From NCBI GenBank assembly GCA_937141935.1, contig CAKZQS010000045.1, forward strand, positions 1-64,000: DNA of 64,000 nt. Direction: 5' to 3'. The notes under the pieces are model-generated. The model was not told the origin of the DNA, did not search any database, and saw only the letters and a list, made by a program, of their open reading frames with translations. The position numbers were made by a program, and so were the translations under genes. Positions 8,564-19,426 of this stretch are shown in pieces. This DNA is from an uncultured Ectothiorhodospiraceae bacterium (GTDB lineage Bacteria; Pseudomonadota; Gammaproteobacteria; Nevskiales; Oceanococcaceae). Positions within the stretch are counted from its first letter, which is position 1. The number at the start of each line of letters is the position of its first letter.

Positions 8564-10555
8564 TTACTGCGCGGCGTCCTTGCCCTCGCGCAGCGCCTGC
8601 ATCACCGCCGGACAGTCGGCATCCTCGCCCTCCCCCGGCTCGATGAAGGCGGCCAGGGCCCCGACCGGGCCGAGCAGCGCGCCGGCCAGCGCACCCAGGG
8701 CCACGCGCCCACTGAGCGATTCGAAATCGGGCCGCACGGTGAAGTCGGCGAAGCGGCCCTCGACCTTCAGCGGCGCGCGGGCCGAGAACAGGCTGGAATC
8801 CTTGGGCTCGGCATCCAGGTCCAGGCGGAAGCGCTCGCGGGCGAAGTCCACCCGCAAGCCGCCGTGGATGTGGGTGTCGGTGGTATCCAGCAGCAACAGC
8901 TCGCTTTCCAGCACACCCTGATTGATGACGAAGCGTGTGCCACCGCAACGCACGGGCACGGTCTGGTCCTCTGTCAGCACCAGGCCCAGTGCCTCGGCCG
9001 CATCCATGCCCAGGATTTCCACCAGCAGCCCGCTCAGCTGGCCATTGCGCAGCGCGATATGGCCCTGGCCATCGGCCTGCGCCAAGGCGCTCGCAATCGT
9101 GGCGCCGCGGGTGTCGATGGCCACCGCCCCGCTGACGGTGCCGCTGGCCTCGCGCATGGTCTTGGGCAGCTGCGCCAGGCGACGCAGATCCAGTGACTCG
9201 ACGTCCAGGCGATAGCGCCAGGTGGGCGGCACCGCCTGGGAGTCAATGCCCAGCTTGCCGTCCAGGTCGCCGCCGGCCAGGCCAAAGCGAAAGGGGTCGA
9301 CCTGCAGCTGACCATCGCGCAGCGAGGCCTTGAAGACCAGGTCGTCAATGGGCAGCCGCGCCTCGACGCGCTGGGCCTCGAAGTCCACCTCGGCATTGAC
9401 CTTCTGCAGGCGGTCGACGCGCACGGCCGCCTGATCCGGCAGCACGCGGTCATCCTCGGCCTCGGCCTGCGCGGCGGCGCGCTGCTCCGGCGAGGCCGTC
9501 TCGCCTTCGCCGGTGGCGGGCGTGCCACCCAGCAGCGGCGCGAGGTCATCCAGATCAAGCAGGTCCGCGCGCAGGTTGGCCCGCAGCATGGGCTTGTCGC
9601 CACCGCGCTCCACGCTGAACTGGCCACGCAGGTCACTGTCGCCGATGCGGCCGGCAAAATCGGCCAGCCGCCAGGTCCGGCCCTCGTGTTCCACCTGACC
9701 GGAAATCTCATAGGGCGGGGTTGGCGGGAAGGGCAAGGTCGTCAACAGCGCCAGCTCGGCCAGGTCCGGCCCCGACAGCGTCAGCGCCAGATCCAGCCCC
9801 CGCAGGCGCAGCGGTTCGTTGACGTGTCCTTCGATGCGCGCCTCGGTGTCACCCACACGCGCCTGCGCCTGCAGGGAATACCGCCCATCACGGTCGTTGC
9901 CCACCGGCGGCGGGTCGCCCTGCGCGCTGGCCACGAACTTGCGGCCCTGAATGCGCCCCTGCGCCTCGATGCGCAAGCCGTCCTCGACCCCCGGCTCGGG
10001 CGCATCCAGCTCCGCCTCCGCGGGCGCCGCGGTGCGGACCTGGGCGCGAATGTCGACCTCGCGCTGGGCATCCTGCACATGCACCGTGCTGTCGTAGATG
10101 CGCAGGCGCCCAAAGCGTGGCCCCTTGCCCTGGCTGTCGCCGGAGGAGGAGGGCTGCTTGGGGTCGCCGCGGCGGAAGTGCCAGTTGCCCTGCCCCTGCG
10201 CATCGCGCTGCAGGTGGAGCTCGGCGCCATGCGCCTCGATCAGCGGCAACTTGAGCCGGCCGAACAGCAGCGACAGCGGGTCCACACGGATCAGCCCGCG
10301 CGGCACCGTCAGCATCCATTGCGGCTCGCGCTCGGGCAGGTTGGCGATGCGCAGCTCGGAAAATTCCACCCGCAGCGGCCAGCGGGCGTCGATATCCAGC
10401 TCGCCTTCGATGACCACCTCGCGGCCCAGCGCCTTGCTCAGGCGCTTGGTGATCGAGTCCTTGATGTCCTCCTCGCTCCAGACCAGTGGCGGCAGCAACA
10501 CGCCCACCAGCAGCAGCGCCAGCAGGCCCAGGCCGACGCCGCGCCGCCGGGTCAT
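8564..10555 (-). CDS. AsmA family protein
   Basis: MTRRRGVGLGLLALLLVGVLLPPLVWSEEDIKDSITKRLSKALGREVVIEGELDIDARWPLRVEFSELRIANLP; GxLxAxxxxxD-rich AsmA C-terminal region. Confidence 0.85.
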   Translation of the reverse strand: MTRRRGVGLGLLALLLVGVLLPPLVWSEEDIKDSITKRLSKALGREVVIEGELDIDARWPLRVEFSELRIANLPEREPQWMLTVPRGLIRVDPLSLLFGRLKLPLIEAHGAELHLQRDAQGQGNWHFRRGDPKQPSSSGDSQGKGPRFGRLRIYDSTVHVQDAQREVDIRAQVRTAAPAEAELDAPEPGVEDGLRIEAQGRIQGRKFVASAQGDPPPVGNDRDGRYSLQAQARVGDTEARIEGHVNEPLRLRGLDLALTLSGPDLAELALLTTLPFPPTPPYEISGQVEHEGRTWRLADFAGRIGDSDLRGQFSVERGGDKPMLRANLRADLLDLDDLAPLLGGTPATGEGETASPEQRAAAQAEAEDDRVLPDQAAVRVDRLQKVNAEVDFEAQRVEARLPIDDLVFKASLRDGQLQVDPFRFGLAGGDLDGKLGIDSQAVPPTWRYRLDVESLDLRRLAQLPKTMREASGTVSGAVAIDTRGATIASALAQADGQGHIALRNGQLSGLLVEILGMDAAEALGLVLTEDQTVPVRCGGTRFVINQGVLESELLLLDTTDTHIHGGLRVDFARERFRLDLDAEPKDSSLFSARAPLKVEGRFADFTVRPDFESLSGRVALGALAGALLGPVGALAAFIEPGEGEDADCPAVMQALREGKDAAQ

Positions 10556-11640
10556 GGGGTGGCCTCCGGCGCCGCGCCGCAGCCGATGCGGCTGCGGGAG
10601 ATGACAAAGCGATCCACGTAGCGATCCTGCACCACCGGCGAGCCGGCGTTCCAGTAGCTTTCCAGCTGGATGCCGTTGATGCCGTAATCCCGCCAGGCCC
10701 CGGTGAAGTTCAGCCGCTGCGGCGGGTTGTCGAGCTGTGGCTCGCCGTCGACCCAGAACTGCTGCAGGCCGTCTGCGGCCACGGGATCGACGCGGTTCAA
10801 CCGAACGCGGGCCTCGATGCACTGCCAGGCCTGGTCATTGAGCGGCGTGCGCCCGAGCTGGCTGCCCGCGGGCCGGCCCTTGTTCAGCCAGCGGAACTGG
10901 CCCATGTCATTCCAGCGCCGCGTCAGCAGCCGGCCGCTGTCCGGGTCCACGCCGGAGACCGGGTCCACACCCAGGGTCGCACCCTGATCGATGGTCCACA
11001 GGTGCGCCACCATGGCCTGCGGGCCCCAGGGGTCACGGCCGTCCGCGAGCACGAAGGCCCGGGAGGATTTATCCGGCCAGCCGCCACGAAAGCCCGGCGC
11101 ATGGCGCAGGTAGTAGCGGTAGTAAATCTCGTCGAAATCCTCGTCGGCGTAGTGCGGCGGTGCGCCGCGGTAAGCCGGCTCGTCCGCAAAGGGCGCACGG
11201 CCGAAGTTGCGCCGCAGGCTGCCGGCGTCGCGACTGGCGTCGGAGCCGTCGAAGGCGGCATAGGTAAAGCGCAGCGCATGGCCACCGTCGGCCGCATAGC
11301 GGCTGCTGTGCTCCAGTGAATCGGCATGCGCGGCGGCCCCGATGTTGGCGCGGCCGTACTTCTCGGCCAGGCTGCGCCCGGATTCGAAATCGTCGCACCA
11401 GATCCAGTCGGGCTGCCGGCTTTGCCACTGCTGGCACTCGCCATGCCCCGCGCTCGTCGGGGCTTCGGCGCCCGCGGCGCTGGTCAGGGGTGCCGTCGCA
11501 CCGTCGCTCGGGTCGAAGTCGCTGCTGCCTCCGCCGCCACAGGCGACCAGCGTGATGGCGAGGGCAGACACAAGAAAGCGCGGGCCGTCCAAGGGACGAC
11601 CCGCGCCTTTGCGTCCGCGCAGCGGGCGCTTAGCTCCCAC
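10552..11640 (-). CDS. secreted lipoprotein, possible polysaccharide-lyase/concanavalin-like fold
   Basis: Lipobox-like LVACGGGG; WIWCDDFESG, RYYLRHAPGF, GQFRWLNKGRP...; start codon overlaps preceding gene, stop overlaps AsmA start by 4 nt. Confidence 0.6.
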   Translation of the reverse strand: MGAKRPLRGRKGAGRPLDGPRFLVSALAITLVACGGGGSSDFDPSDGATAPLTSAAGAEAPTSAGHGECQQWQSRQPDWIWCDDFESGRSLAEKYGRANIGAAAHADSLEHSSRYAADGGHALRFTYAAFDGSDASRDAGSLRRNFGRAPFADEPAYRGAPPHYADEDFDEIYYRYYLRHAPGFRGGWPDKSSRAFVLADGRDPWGPQAMVAHLWTIDQGATLGVDPVSGVDPDSGRLLTRRWNDMGQFRWLNKGRPAGSQLGRTPLNDQAWQCIEARVRLNRVDPVAADGLQQFWVDGEPQLDNPPQRLNFTGAWRDYGINGIQLESYWNAGSPVVQDRYVDRFVISRSRIGCGAAPEATP

Positions 11641-11863
11641 TACGCCGGGTGACGACGGCGCTGCGCACGTTGCGGGTTTGCAGCGTCACCGTCTCACCGG
11701 TGTCAGGGTCCGTGGCCGTCGCCGAGAGGTTGCGCAGCTCGAAAGTCTGCGCGCCCGGCGGGGTGATCGGCTCCTGAGCCTGCGGGTTGCTGTCCGACTC
11801 CGAACAGGCCGACAGGGCGACCACCGCGGTGGCCAGGAGTGTGGCTTTGCTGAGTTGCTTCAT
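11630..11863 (-). CDS. small lipoprotein
   Basis: MKQLSKATLLATAVVALSACSESDSNPQAQE lipobox; 10 nt after preceding stop. Confidence 0.65.
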   Translation of the reverse strand: MKQLSKATLLATAVVALSACSESDSNPQAQEPITPPGAQTFELRNLSATATDPDTGETVTLQTRNVRSAVVTRRSGS

Positions 11864-11873
11864 CGGTCTGTCC

Positions 11874-14800
11874 TTATTGGAAGTTGGCGAGGACGACGAA
11901 ACGCACCGTTTCGCCGGCAGTCATGCTCAGCGCCGGATCCAGCGTGAAGACGATGTTCACGTTGGCGGCAACCGCGTCGACGCTGGCCAGCATGGCTTCG
12001 CCGTCGTCCACTTGACCGTTGCCGTTGGCATCGACGAAGAGCTGGGCCGCGTTGATGCCGCCGGCCGCACTGGCCTGCGTGCTGATGCTGCTCAGGTCGA
12101 CGTCGCCGTCGGTCGGGTTGCGCAGGCCGAAGCTGAGCATCGGCACAAACTGCGCCCCGGCATCGACGATGGTCGACACGGGCGTGCCCGTCTCTTCCGG
12201 CGTGCGCTCACCCGGGGCCGGCTCGTCATCGTCGGCGATGCGGACCAGCAGCGTGCGCGGCGCACCCAGCGTGGCACCGGTGGCACTGTCGATACCCACC
12301 AGGATCAGCTCATCGGCCTCAAAGCTGGTGTCATCGGTGGCCGTCAGCGTCATGCTGGCGCTGGTCTGGCCGGCCGGGATGGTCAGGCTCTGCGTGCTGG
12401 CGCTGTAGTCGGTGCCAGCCGTCGCCGCACCACCCAGGGCCAGTGCGATGGTCACATCGGCGGTTGCCGGGCTGGACAGGTTGGCGCTCACCGTGGCCAC
12501 ACCGCCGTTCTCGGCGATGGTGCCGGTGTCACCGGACAGGCTCAGCGTCGGCGTGCCGTCGTTGTCGGTGATCTGCACCGACACGCTGTCGATGTTGCCC
12601 GCCGTCGCGCCCACGACGCTGTCGATACCGATCGAGATCGTCTCGTTGTTCTCGTCGGCGTCGTCGTCGATGGCGGTGACGGTGGTTTGCGCACCCAGCG
12701 AACCGGCCGGGATCGTCAGCGTGGTCTCGGCCAGCGTGTAGTCGCTGTCGAGCGTGGCGTCACCCGAGGTGATCAGCGTCACGATCACGTCGTTGTCCAG
12801 CGCCGCATCCAGGCTGGCCGTGATCGTCGCGCTGGCACCGCTTTCCAGAATGAAGCCGGTCGAGGTCGACAGGTTCACTTCCGGATCGGCCGCCTCGTCG
12901 TCGTCGTTGATGACGACTTCAACGCTGTCGGGGCTGCCAACCTCTGCGCCGGTGGCCGAGTCGATCGCGATCAGGATCGTCTCGTTGCCTTCGACCAGGC
13001 TGTCGTTCTGCGCGGTCAGCGTCAGGTTCGCCGCCAGGCTGCCAGCCGGGATGGTGACCTGCGCGGCCTGGCCGCTGTAGTCACTGCCCGCGGTGGCGGT
13101 GCCGCCGAAGCTCAGCGCGACGGTGACGTCCTGCGTGCTTTCCTCGGACAGGGCGACGGTCAGCACGGTGCTGCTGTCGGCCTCTTCCAGGCTCGGCAGC
13201 GACACACTGAGCGACACGCTGGGCGTGGCCGGGGCCGGCGTCGGCGTGGCCGTGGGCTGCACCGTCGGCTGCACGACCGGCGTCGGCGTGGCCGTGGGCT
13301 GCGCGGTCGGCGCCGGCGTGGCGGTCGGCGTTGCGGTCGGCTGCTGCGTCGGGGTCGGCGTCACGACCGGCGTGGCGGTCGCCGTCGGCGTCGGGGTCAC
13401 AACCGGCGTGGCGGTCGCGGTCGGCGTCGGGGTGGCGGTCGCCGTCGGCGTCGGCGTCGCGGTGGCCGTCGGCGTCGGCGTGGCCGTCGCAGTCGGCGTC
13501 ACGGTCGGCGTCGGCGTGGCCGTGGCCGTCGGGGTCGGCGTTGCAGTCGGCGTGGCGGTCGGCGTCGGCGTCGCGGTGGCCGTCGGCGTCGGCGTCGGCG
13601 TGGCCGCCGTTTGCTGCAGCGTGAAGACGTAGGCCGAGCCCGAGTCATCCGTGCTCTGCAGATCGGCGTCGCCCTTCAGCGCGCCGACCACGGCGGTGCT
13701 GCCGTCCAGGCCCACCGCAAAACCGAACTCGTCGCCGCTATCGGCATCGTTCGGCTTGATCTTGGCACCTTCGGCCCAGCCATCGGCGGCGGTGAAGGCA
13801 TAGACCGCGCCCACGGTGCCTTTGCCACCAACGGCGGGGTCGTTGTCGTCCTCGGCGCGGGCGCCAACCAGCGCGGTCGTGCCGCTGATGGCGACGGCCG
13901 AACCGAAGTCGTCGCCCGTGACCAGATCGTCGGGGTCGGCCACGAGCAGCTCGGTTTCGCTCAGCGAGGGGCCGACGAAGACGTAGGCCGTACCGTTATT
14001 GCTGCGCGTATTGCGGTCGGCGAGCGGGGCGCCCACGACCACATTGCTGCCGTCGATATCGACGGCCGTACCAAAGGCATCGCCGCCAACCGAGTTGGAG
14101 CCGATCAGCGTGCCGCTGTTGCCCCAGGCATCGGCACCACCGACGTTTTGGCCGAAGAGGTAGGCCACGCCGGAGCCGGCGCCGGTTTCGTTGTGCCCAG
14201 GAGCACCAACAACCGCCGTCATGCCGGACACCGCCACGGACTTACCAAAGTTGTCGCCGGCCGCATCGGCGGGGTTGACGATCTCCGTGGTCAGGGACCA
14301 CATGCCCGCGTTGTCGTCGAAGACGAAGACCGAGCCGGAGTCCGTGTTCGTGTTGTCGCGCTGGGGCGCGCCGGCCAGCACCGTGGTGCCGGTGATCGCA
14401 ACGTCGGTACCAAGGCGGTCGCCCGTCACCGGGTTCGCCAGGGCCAAGATAGCGACTTCGCCCCACATGTTGGAGCCGCCTTGGTTGCGGCTGTACACAT
14501 AGGCCGCACCGGCGTTATTAGCGCCAACGCCCCCGGCGCGCGGCGCGCCAACGACGATCAGATCGCCGTCGATGTCGACCGCGGTCCCGAATTCGTCGAA
14601 GCCCTGCGCATCGCTCGCACCCAGCGTCGCCACCAGGTTCCAGCTGTTGCCGCTGCCCTGGAAGACGAAAGCGCGGCCGGCGTTATCGCCGCCATCGGCG
14701 GCGGCGGGATTCGTATCCTGCTTCGCGCCCACAACGACGGTGTTGCCGCTGATGGCGGCGGCCGAACCGAAGTGATCAAAGCCGGCCGCCTCGGGGTTAT

Positions 14801-15518
14801 CCAGCTTGGCCTGCTGGTTGCTGATAACCGGGTCGACCGTCAGCGGGTAGACGGCGTCGCTGTCGTCAACGGCAATGACCACGCGGGCCTTGTCGTCGAG
14901 TTCCAGCGCCACCGGCAGGTCGCGACCATGGGCGTCCCAGGCGATCGGCGCGCCGTAGGCCAGCTCCTCGCCAGCCGCGCTGCGCAGCGCCAGGCCACCC
15001 GTCGGGGCGGACTGCGCCTCGTAGCCGGCGATGGCGACGACGATCTGCACCGGGTCCGCATCACCCTGCGGGCGCTCCAGCAGGGTCCAGCCCTGCTCCA
15101 GGCCGCGGCGGTCGTTGCGGTACCACTCGATGACATCGGCGCGGCGGAATTCCACGCCGTCCTCACCGAGCGCAGGTGCCACGGCCGGCAGATCGGCCAG
15201 GGCGGCGCCGCGACCCCAGGCCACGGTGCGCAGGCCCAGCGCGTGGTCGGCATGCGACTCGCGGGTCCAGATGCGCACGCCCTCACGGTCGAAGCGGGCG
15301 CTCAGCCCCTGCGCGGGGTTGTCCACGGCGAAGGCGTCGCGCTCCAGGCCGACCGGCCGGGCGGCGTAGCGCACGGCCTCGAGCTGGGCAGAAATGTTGT
15401 TCCATTCGGCGGCGCTGAGCTCCGGCGATGGCGTGGCGGCCTGTGCGGCCCCGATGCTGGCCGCGGCTGAGATCAGCCCGGCGCAGAATGCGATTTTGTG
15501 GGGTATGCGCCCGATCAT
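11874..15518 (-). CDS. large secreted FG-GAP (integrin-alpha-like) / Thr-Pro linker / Calx-beta repeat protein
   Basis: Signal peptide ([27 protein letters not shown]); repeated GDxFGxAVxxxGxxxVVGA FG-GAP units; (TPTPTA)n linker; Calx-beta units ending [24 protein letters not shown]. Confidence 0.88.
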   Translation of the reverse strand: MIGRIPHKIAFCAGLISAAASIGAAQAATPSPELSAAEWNNISAQLEAVRYAARPVGLERDAFAVDNPAQGLSARFDREGVRIWTRESHADHALGLRTVAWGRGAALADLPAVAPALGEDGVEFRRADVIEWYRNDRRGLEQGWTLLERPQGDADPVQIVVAIAGYEAQSAPTGGLALRSAAGEELAYGAPIAWDAHGRDLPVALELDDKARVVIAVDDSDAVYPLTVDPVISNQQAKLDNPEAAGFDHFGSAAAISGNTVVVGAKQDTNPAAADGGDNAGRAFVFQGSGNSWNLVATLGASDAQGFDEFGTAVDIDGDLIVVGAPRAGGVGANNAGAAYVYSRNQGGSNMWGEVAILALANPVTGDRLGTDVAITGTTVLAGAPQRDNTNTDSGSVFVFDDNAGMWSLTTEIVNPADAAGDNFGKSVAVSGMTAVVGAPGHNETGAGSGVAYLFGQNVGGADAWGNSGTLIGSNSVGGDAFGTAVDIDGSNVVVGAPLADRNTRSNNGTAYVFVGPSLSETELLVADPDDLVTGDDFGSAVAISGTTALVGARAEDDNDPAVGGKGTVGAVYAFTAADGWAEGAKIKPNDADSGDEFGFAVGLDGSTAVVGALKGDADLQSTDDSGSAYVFTLQQTAATPTPTPTATATPTPTATPTATPTPTATATPTPTVTPTATATPTPTATATPTPTATATPTPTATATPVVTPTPTATATPVVTPTPTQQPTATPTATPAPTAQPTATPTPVVQPTVQPTATPTPAPATPSVSLSVSLPSLEEADSSTVLTVALSEESTQDVTVALSFGGTATAGSDYSGQAAQVTIPAGSLAANLTLTAQNDSLVEGNETILIAIDSATGAEVGSPDSVEVVINDDDEAADPEVNLSTSTGFILESGASATITASLDAALDNDVIVTLITSGDATLDSDYTLAETTLTIPAGSLGAQTTVTAIDDDADENNETISIGIDSVVGATAGNIDSVSVQITDNDGTPTLSLSGDTGTIAENGGVATVSANLSSPATADVTIALALGGAATAGTDYSASTQSLTIPAGQTSASMTLTATDDTSFEADELILVGIDSATGATLGAPRTLLVRIADDDEPAPGERTPEETGTPVSTIVDAGAQFVPMLSFGLRNPTDGDVDLSSISTQASAAGGINAAQLFVDANGNGQVDDGEAMLASVDAVAANVNIVFTLDPALSMTAGETVRFVVLANFQ
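13218..13613 (-). repeat. coding minisatellite: Thr-Pro/Ala-rich hexanucleotide-derived linker
   Basis: Repeated ggcgtcggcgtggcggtcgccgtc on + strand = [10 protein letters not shown]... on the minus-strand protein. Confidence 0.9.
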
Positions 15519-15591
15519 CGTGTCACTCCCAATGTAGGCAGGTTGCGGGTGGGGCGAAATTAGAAGCCCCGCAAGCGCGCAGCCACGCTGT

Positions 15592-15605
15592 GTGACAAAG
15601 GTCAG
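15592..15605. promoter_or_regulatory. GTGACAAAGGTCAG, motif site 3
   Basis: 74 bp upstream of the FG-GAP gene start. Confidence 0.6.
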
Positions 15606-15634
15606 GGTGCCGACAGTCACGGTCGGCCGGGCGC

Positions 15635-16726
15635 TCAGGCGCGGCGATCCAGCCAGATTGCGGCCGAACGGGGGCAGTCCGCCGGAGGCCCCGCCTCGAT
15701 GCTCAGCGTCTCGATCCACTGCCCCAGCGCAGTGCGCAGGCGCCGCGCATAGTCCTGCGGCGCCCACACCCGGCTGGGATCGGCCTCGGTCTCGGGCGCC
15801 AGCAGGCGCTGTGCCAGCCGCGTGTGCAGCACCGGCGAGTAGTGCTCCCCGTCGTAGGTCACGGCCGTATCCGCCGTCGCCGCCGAGGGCAGCGCGAAGT
15901 CGTGGAAGCGGTCGAAGATCGTGGCCGCGGCACTCAGGGTCGTCGCATAGCTGTCCAGCGTGCCCTCGAAATGCAGCGGCGCCATATCCCACACCGAGAC
16001 CGGCGGCACGAAGCCCACGGCCCGCGCCTCGGGAAAGACGGCGCGCAGCTCGCGGTAGACCTGCAGCCGCTGGCCCACGTAGGGCGTGGGCTGCGGGCGG
16101 CGCATCACGCAGGCCGGGGGCGCGAACACCGGCGCATCCGGGCGAATCGTGGCCTCCAGCGCCGCGTTGTACTGGCGTGGCAAGGGGCTGTCGTCGATCA
16201 GCGTGCGCAGCGAGAAGAGCAGCGCATCGATCGACAGATAATCCCGCCACCACGCGGGGGGCTCGCGCTGTGCCAGCACAAATGGGGGAATCGCGAGGTC
16301 GTGCGGGTGGGTCGCGAAGTCGCGGGCATCCACCCCGACCAGCAGCAGGCGCGGCCGGGTACCCATCGCGCGGGCGTAGCGGGCGAAGGCCAGCATCTCT
16401 TCGGGCTGGGCGGCCGAGAAGGCGAAGTTGAAGCAGCGGTAGCCGGCCAGATCCTGCGCCCGCATCAGCGTCGCCCGGGAGCTGCCCAGGATCAGACAGT
16501 CGAAGCTCTCCGGCCCCGCGCGCAGGAAGGCATTGGCCTTGCTGATGCGCTCGTTGAAGGCGAAGTTCGGCCCGCCGACCTGGTTGCCGCCGAAGTGCCA
16601 CAGCGGGTCGACCAGCCGGTTCAGCAACACGACCAGCGCCAGGGCCAGCAGCAAGGTGGCCACGAAGCTGTGCAGGAAGCGCCGCGGGTCGGCGCCCCCG
16701 CTCTGCGGGTGCGGTGTAGCGGCCAT
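15635..16726 (-). CDS. SGNH-hydrolase-like membrane-anchored protein (MBOAT partner, AlgJ/AlgX-like)
   Basis: N-terminal [16 protein letters not shown] (GxS block) and YDGEHYSP (DxxH block); directly downstream of MBOAT gene. Confidence 0.7.
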   Translation of the reverse strand: MAATPHPQSGGADPRRFLHSFVATLLLALALVVLLNRLVDPLWHFGGNQVGGPNFAFNERISKANAFLRAGPESFDCLILGSSRATLMRAQDLAGYRCFNFAFSAAQPEEMLAFARYARAMGTRPRLLLVGVDARDFATHPHDLAIPPFVLAQREPPAWWRDYLSIDALLFSLRTLIDDSPLPRQYNAALEATIRPDAPVFAPPACVMRRPQPTPYVGQRLQVYRELRAVFPEARAVGFVPPVSVWDMAPLHFEGTLDSYATTLSAAATIFDRFHDFALPSAATADTAVTYDGEHYSPVLHTRLAQRLLAPETEADPSRVWAPQDYARRLRTALGQWIETLSIEAGPPADCPRSAAIWLDRRA

Positions 16727-16728
16727 GC

Positions 16729-18258
16729 TCAGAACTGGAAGTAGAGGAACTCGCTGACGCGGTGCAGGCACAGGATATTCGCCGTGGCCAGCAGGCCCAG
16801 GGCCACGCCCCAGGCCGGCGTCGGCGCCCAGTAGGGCAGCGGTCGGCGCGGGCCGAGGTGCGGCCACACGCCCAGCGCCGGACGCGCGCGGCGCATGATC
16901 TGCTGCGTCGTCGGCAACAGCCACAACAGCGCGATGCCCAGCGGCAGCGCCAGCATCAGCTGGTAGTCCTCGGGGCCGATCCAGCCGCCGTAGTAGTTGA
17001 AGCCCAGCGCCGTCAGGACCGGCGCTACCGGCCCCAGCAACTCGCCCACCGCCGGCGGCAGCGTCAGCATCGCCGCGTACATCGCCATCGCCCCGTCAAA
17101 GGTCTCGGCGCGGAACAGCACCCAGGCCATGCACACCGCAAACAGCGTCAACAGGCGGCTGCAGGCCAGCCCCAGCGCGCCAAAGCGCGGCCGCGGCCCC
17201 AGGCGTTGCCAGAGGTGATTGATGACCAGATACAAGCCGTGCAACCCGCCCCAGAGCACAAAGTTCCAGCTGGCACCGTGCCACAGCCCGCCAAGCAGCA
17301 TCGTGATCATCAGATTCACATGCCGCCGCCAGGGCCCCTGGCGGTTGCCGCCCAGCGGGATGTAGAGGTAGTCGCGCAGAAAGTGCGACAGCGTGATGTG
17401 CCAGCGGCGCCAGAAGTCGATGATGTTGCGGGCGCGGTAGGGCGCGTCGAAGTTCAGCGGCAAGCGGATGCCGAACAGCCGCGCCAGCCCGATGGCCATG
17501 TCCGAATAGCCGGAAAAATCAAAGTACAGCTGCAGGCTGTAGGCCAGCGTGCCGCGCCAGGCATCCAGCGCGTCCAGCCGCATCCCGGCCTCGGCGGCCT
17601 CGAAGATCGGCGTGGCCTGCGTCGCCATCGGGTCGGCAATCAGCAGTTTCTTGCCCAGGCCGAGCATGAAGATCGACAGGCCAATGGCGACGTTGCGCGC
17701 CTGCGGCGAGAAGGTGGAGGCCCGGGCGAACTGTGGCAGCACCTGACGGTGGTGGACGATCGGCCCGGCGATCAGCTGCGGGAAGAAGACCACGAACAGG
17801 CTGTAGTCCAGCGCGCGATAGGGCCGGTGCGGCGGCGCGCGGTACACATCCACCAGATAGGCGATCTGCTGGAAGGTGTAGAAGGAGATCCCGATCGGCA
17901 GCGTGATGTCGACCAGCTCGGGCAGCCCGAAACCCATGTGGCGCAGGTTCAGGCTCAGAAAACCGGCATATTTGAACCAGCCCAGCAGCGCGAGATTGCC
18001 GCTGACGCCAATGGTCAGCAGCGCCCGGCCGCTGCGCGCCGGGCGCGCGCGCAGGCTGCGCCCGATCAGCAGGTTGAAGCCCACCGAGCCCAGAATCAGC
18101 CACAGGAAGGCCGGCTCCCACCAGCCATAGAAAAACAGCGAGGCCAGCACCAAGACACCCAGTGCGGCCCGGGCTCCCTGCCAGCGTGCCGCCAGATAGA
18201 ACAGCAGCAGCGTGGCCGGCAGAAAGCCGAATAAGAAGGGAACGCTGTTGAACAGCAT
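16729..18258 (-). CDS. MBOAT family O-acyltransferase (AlgI-like)
   Basis: [58 protein letters not shown] signature motifs. Confidence 0.95.
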   Translation of the reverse strand: MLFNSVPFLFGFLPATLLLFYLAARWQGARAALGVLVLASLFFYGWWEPAFLWLILGSVGFNLLIGRSLRARPARSGRALLTIGVSGNLALLGWFKYAGFLSLNLRHMGFGLPELVDITLPIGISFYTFQQIAYLVDVYRAPPHRPYRALDYSLFVVFFPQLIAGPIVHHRQVLPQFARASTFSPQARNVAIGLSIFMLGLGKKLLIADPMATQATPIFEAAEAGMRLDALDAWRGTLAYSLQLYFDFSGYSDMAIGLARLFGIRLPLNFDAPYRARNIIDFWRRWHITLSHFLRDYLYIPLGGNRQGPWRRHVNLMITMLLGGLWHGASWNFVLWGGLHGLYLVINHLWQRLGPRPRFGALGLACSRLLTLFAVCMAWVLFRAETFDGAMAMYAAMLTLPPAVGELLGPVAPVLTALGFNYYGGWIGPEDYQLMLALPLGIALLWLLPTTQQIMRRARPALGVWPHLGPRRPLPYWAPTPAWGVALGLLATANILCLHRVSEFLYFQF

Positions 18259-18349
18259 CGCGCCTCAGTCCTTGTTGGCCCGGTCGGTTGCCGCGCGCGC
18301 CCGGCAACCCAGTCGGGGCGCGGCCTTGCGGCCGCGCCCCGGATCGTCG

Positions 18350-19426
18350 CTAAGCCGCGAGCGGCTTCTTGGCGTCGGCGTCGCGCGGCGCGGCGGCGGC
18401 CTTGGCCCCGGCGCTGCCGGACGCGGACGCCGGCGCGGCCTGCGCCGGCGGCGCCAGCAGCAGCAGGCCTTCACGCGCCAGACGACGGACGCGGCGCAGC
18501 ATCTCGGCCTCCGAGCGGCGCGCCTGTGCCAGCAGCAGCTCGACCGCCTGCGGGCCCTGCAGCGACTTCAGCAGCAGGAAGTCGCAGCGGCGCAGCGGCC
18601 GCGCGCCTTCGGCGCCGATGTGGGCGTAATACAGCGCCTGCCAGCTGTCGCGGCTGTGCCCCACGGTGAGCTGCTCCAGTCGCGGCGACAAATCCACCGT
18701 CAAGCGGCGCAGGTCGGCGTCGTCGGTCGATTCCTCGAGCAGCTGCGAGGCCTTCAGGCGGTGCGCGGTGCGCGGGTCCTCGCCCAGGCCATCCAGGCCC
18801 AGCGCATTCATCTTCAAATACAGAATGCGCGTGTGCGCCGGCTTCAGCCGCTCATGAAAGACCGAAGACCCGGGGAACATCGCGATGTCGCCGGGGCGGA
18901 TGTCGAGCAGCGTCGGCTGGTAGTTGCGCAGCACCTGCTCGGGCGTTTCCGGCTCCGGCATGTGCTGCTTCCACTCGGCGGTGGTGTTGTAGGGGTTCAC
19001 CTTCTGGCAGGCCTCGGGGTACAGCGCCAGGCGCGACTCCGCGGGCACCGACAGCGGCACGGCCATCGCCACCTCGGAGGCCAGCCGGTCCTTGTGCGGC
19101 GGCGGCAGCTCGCTCGCATCCTCGGTGTAGACCTTGATGTGGCGCTCGCACAGCGTCAGCCGGCTCAGATCCAGCCCGGTCAGCTCGGACACCGGCCGCA
19201 TCAGGGCCTGCTCGATATCCATGCCCTCCGGGAACTCGAAGAGGTACTGCTCCTTCTTGCTCTTGAAGGCGAAGTTGTCCAGCGCGCGGCGCTCGGCCAT
19301 CGCGGCATCGAGAAAGGCATTGCAGTAGGCCAGAAACTCCGGATCGACGCCGCCGGAGAGATGCACATAGCCCTGCTTGTCGTAGGCCTCGGTCGTGCGG
19401 GATTGCGTAGGCGCGAAGATGTTCAT
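18350..19426 (-). CDS. phytanoyl-CoA dioxygenase-like Fe(II)/2-oxoglutarate oxygenase
   Basis: PPPHKDRLAS (HxD) and FPGSSVFHERLKPAHTRILY (distal His/Arg) motifs. Confidence 0.75.
   Translation of the reverse strand: MNIFAPTQSRTTEAYDKQGYVHLSGGVDPEFLAYCNAFLDAAMAERRALDNFAFKSKKEQYLFEFPEGMDIEQALMRPVSELTGLDLSRLTLCERHIKVYTEDASELPPPHKDRLASEVAMAVPLSVPAESRLALYPEACQKVNPYNTTAEWKQHMPEPETPEQVLRNYQPTLLDIRPGDIAMFPGSSVFHERLKPAHTRILYLKMNALGLDGLGEDPRTAHRLKASQLLEESTDDADLRRLTVDLSPRLEQLTVGHSRDSWQALYYAHIGAEGARPLRRCDFLLLKSLQGPQAVELLLAQARRSEAEMLRRVRRLAREGLLLLAPPAQAAPASASGSAGAKAAAAPRDADAKKPLAA

Noticed and set aside
11787-15470. 1227-aa plus-strand ORF antisense to the FG-GAP protein (and similar long antisense ORFs at 310-1719, 51598-54042, 57358-60558)
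   Set aside because: Arg/Gly/His/Ala-rich translations mirror the opposite-strand codon usage of GC-rich genes; no recognisable domain, and the opposite frame is a clear protein.
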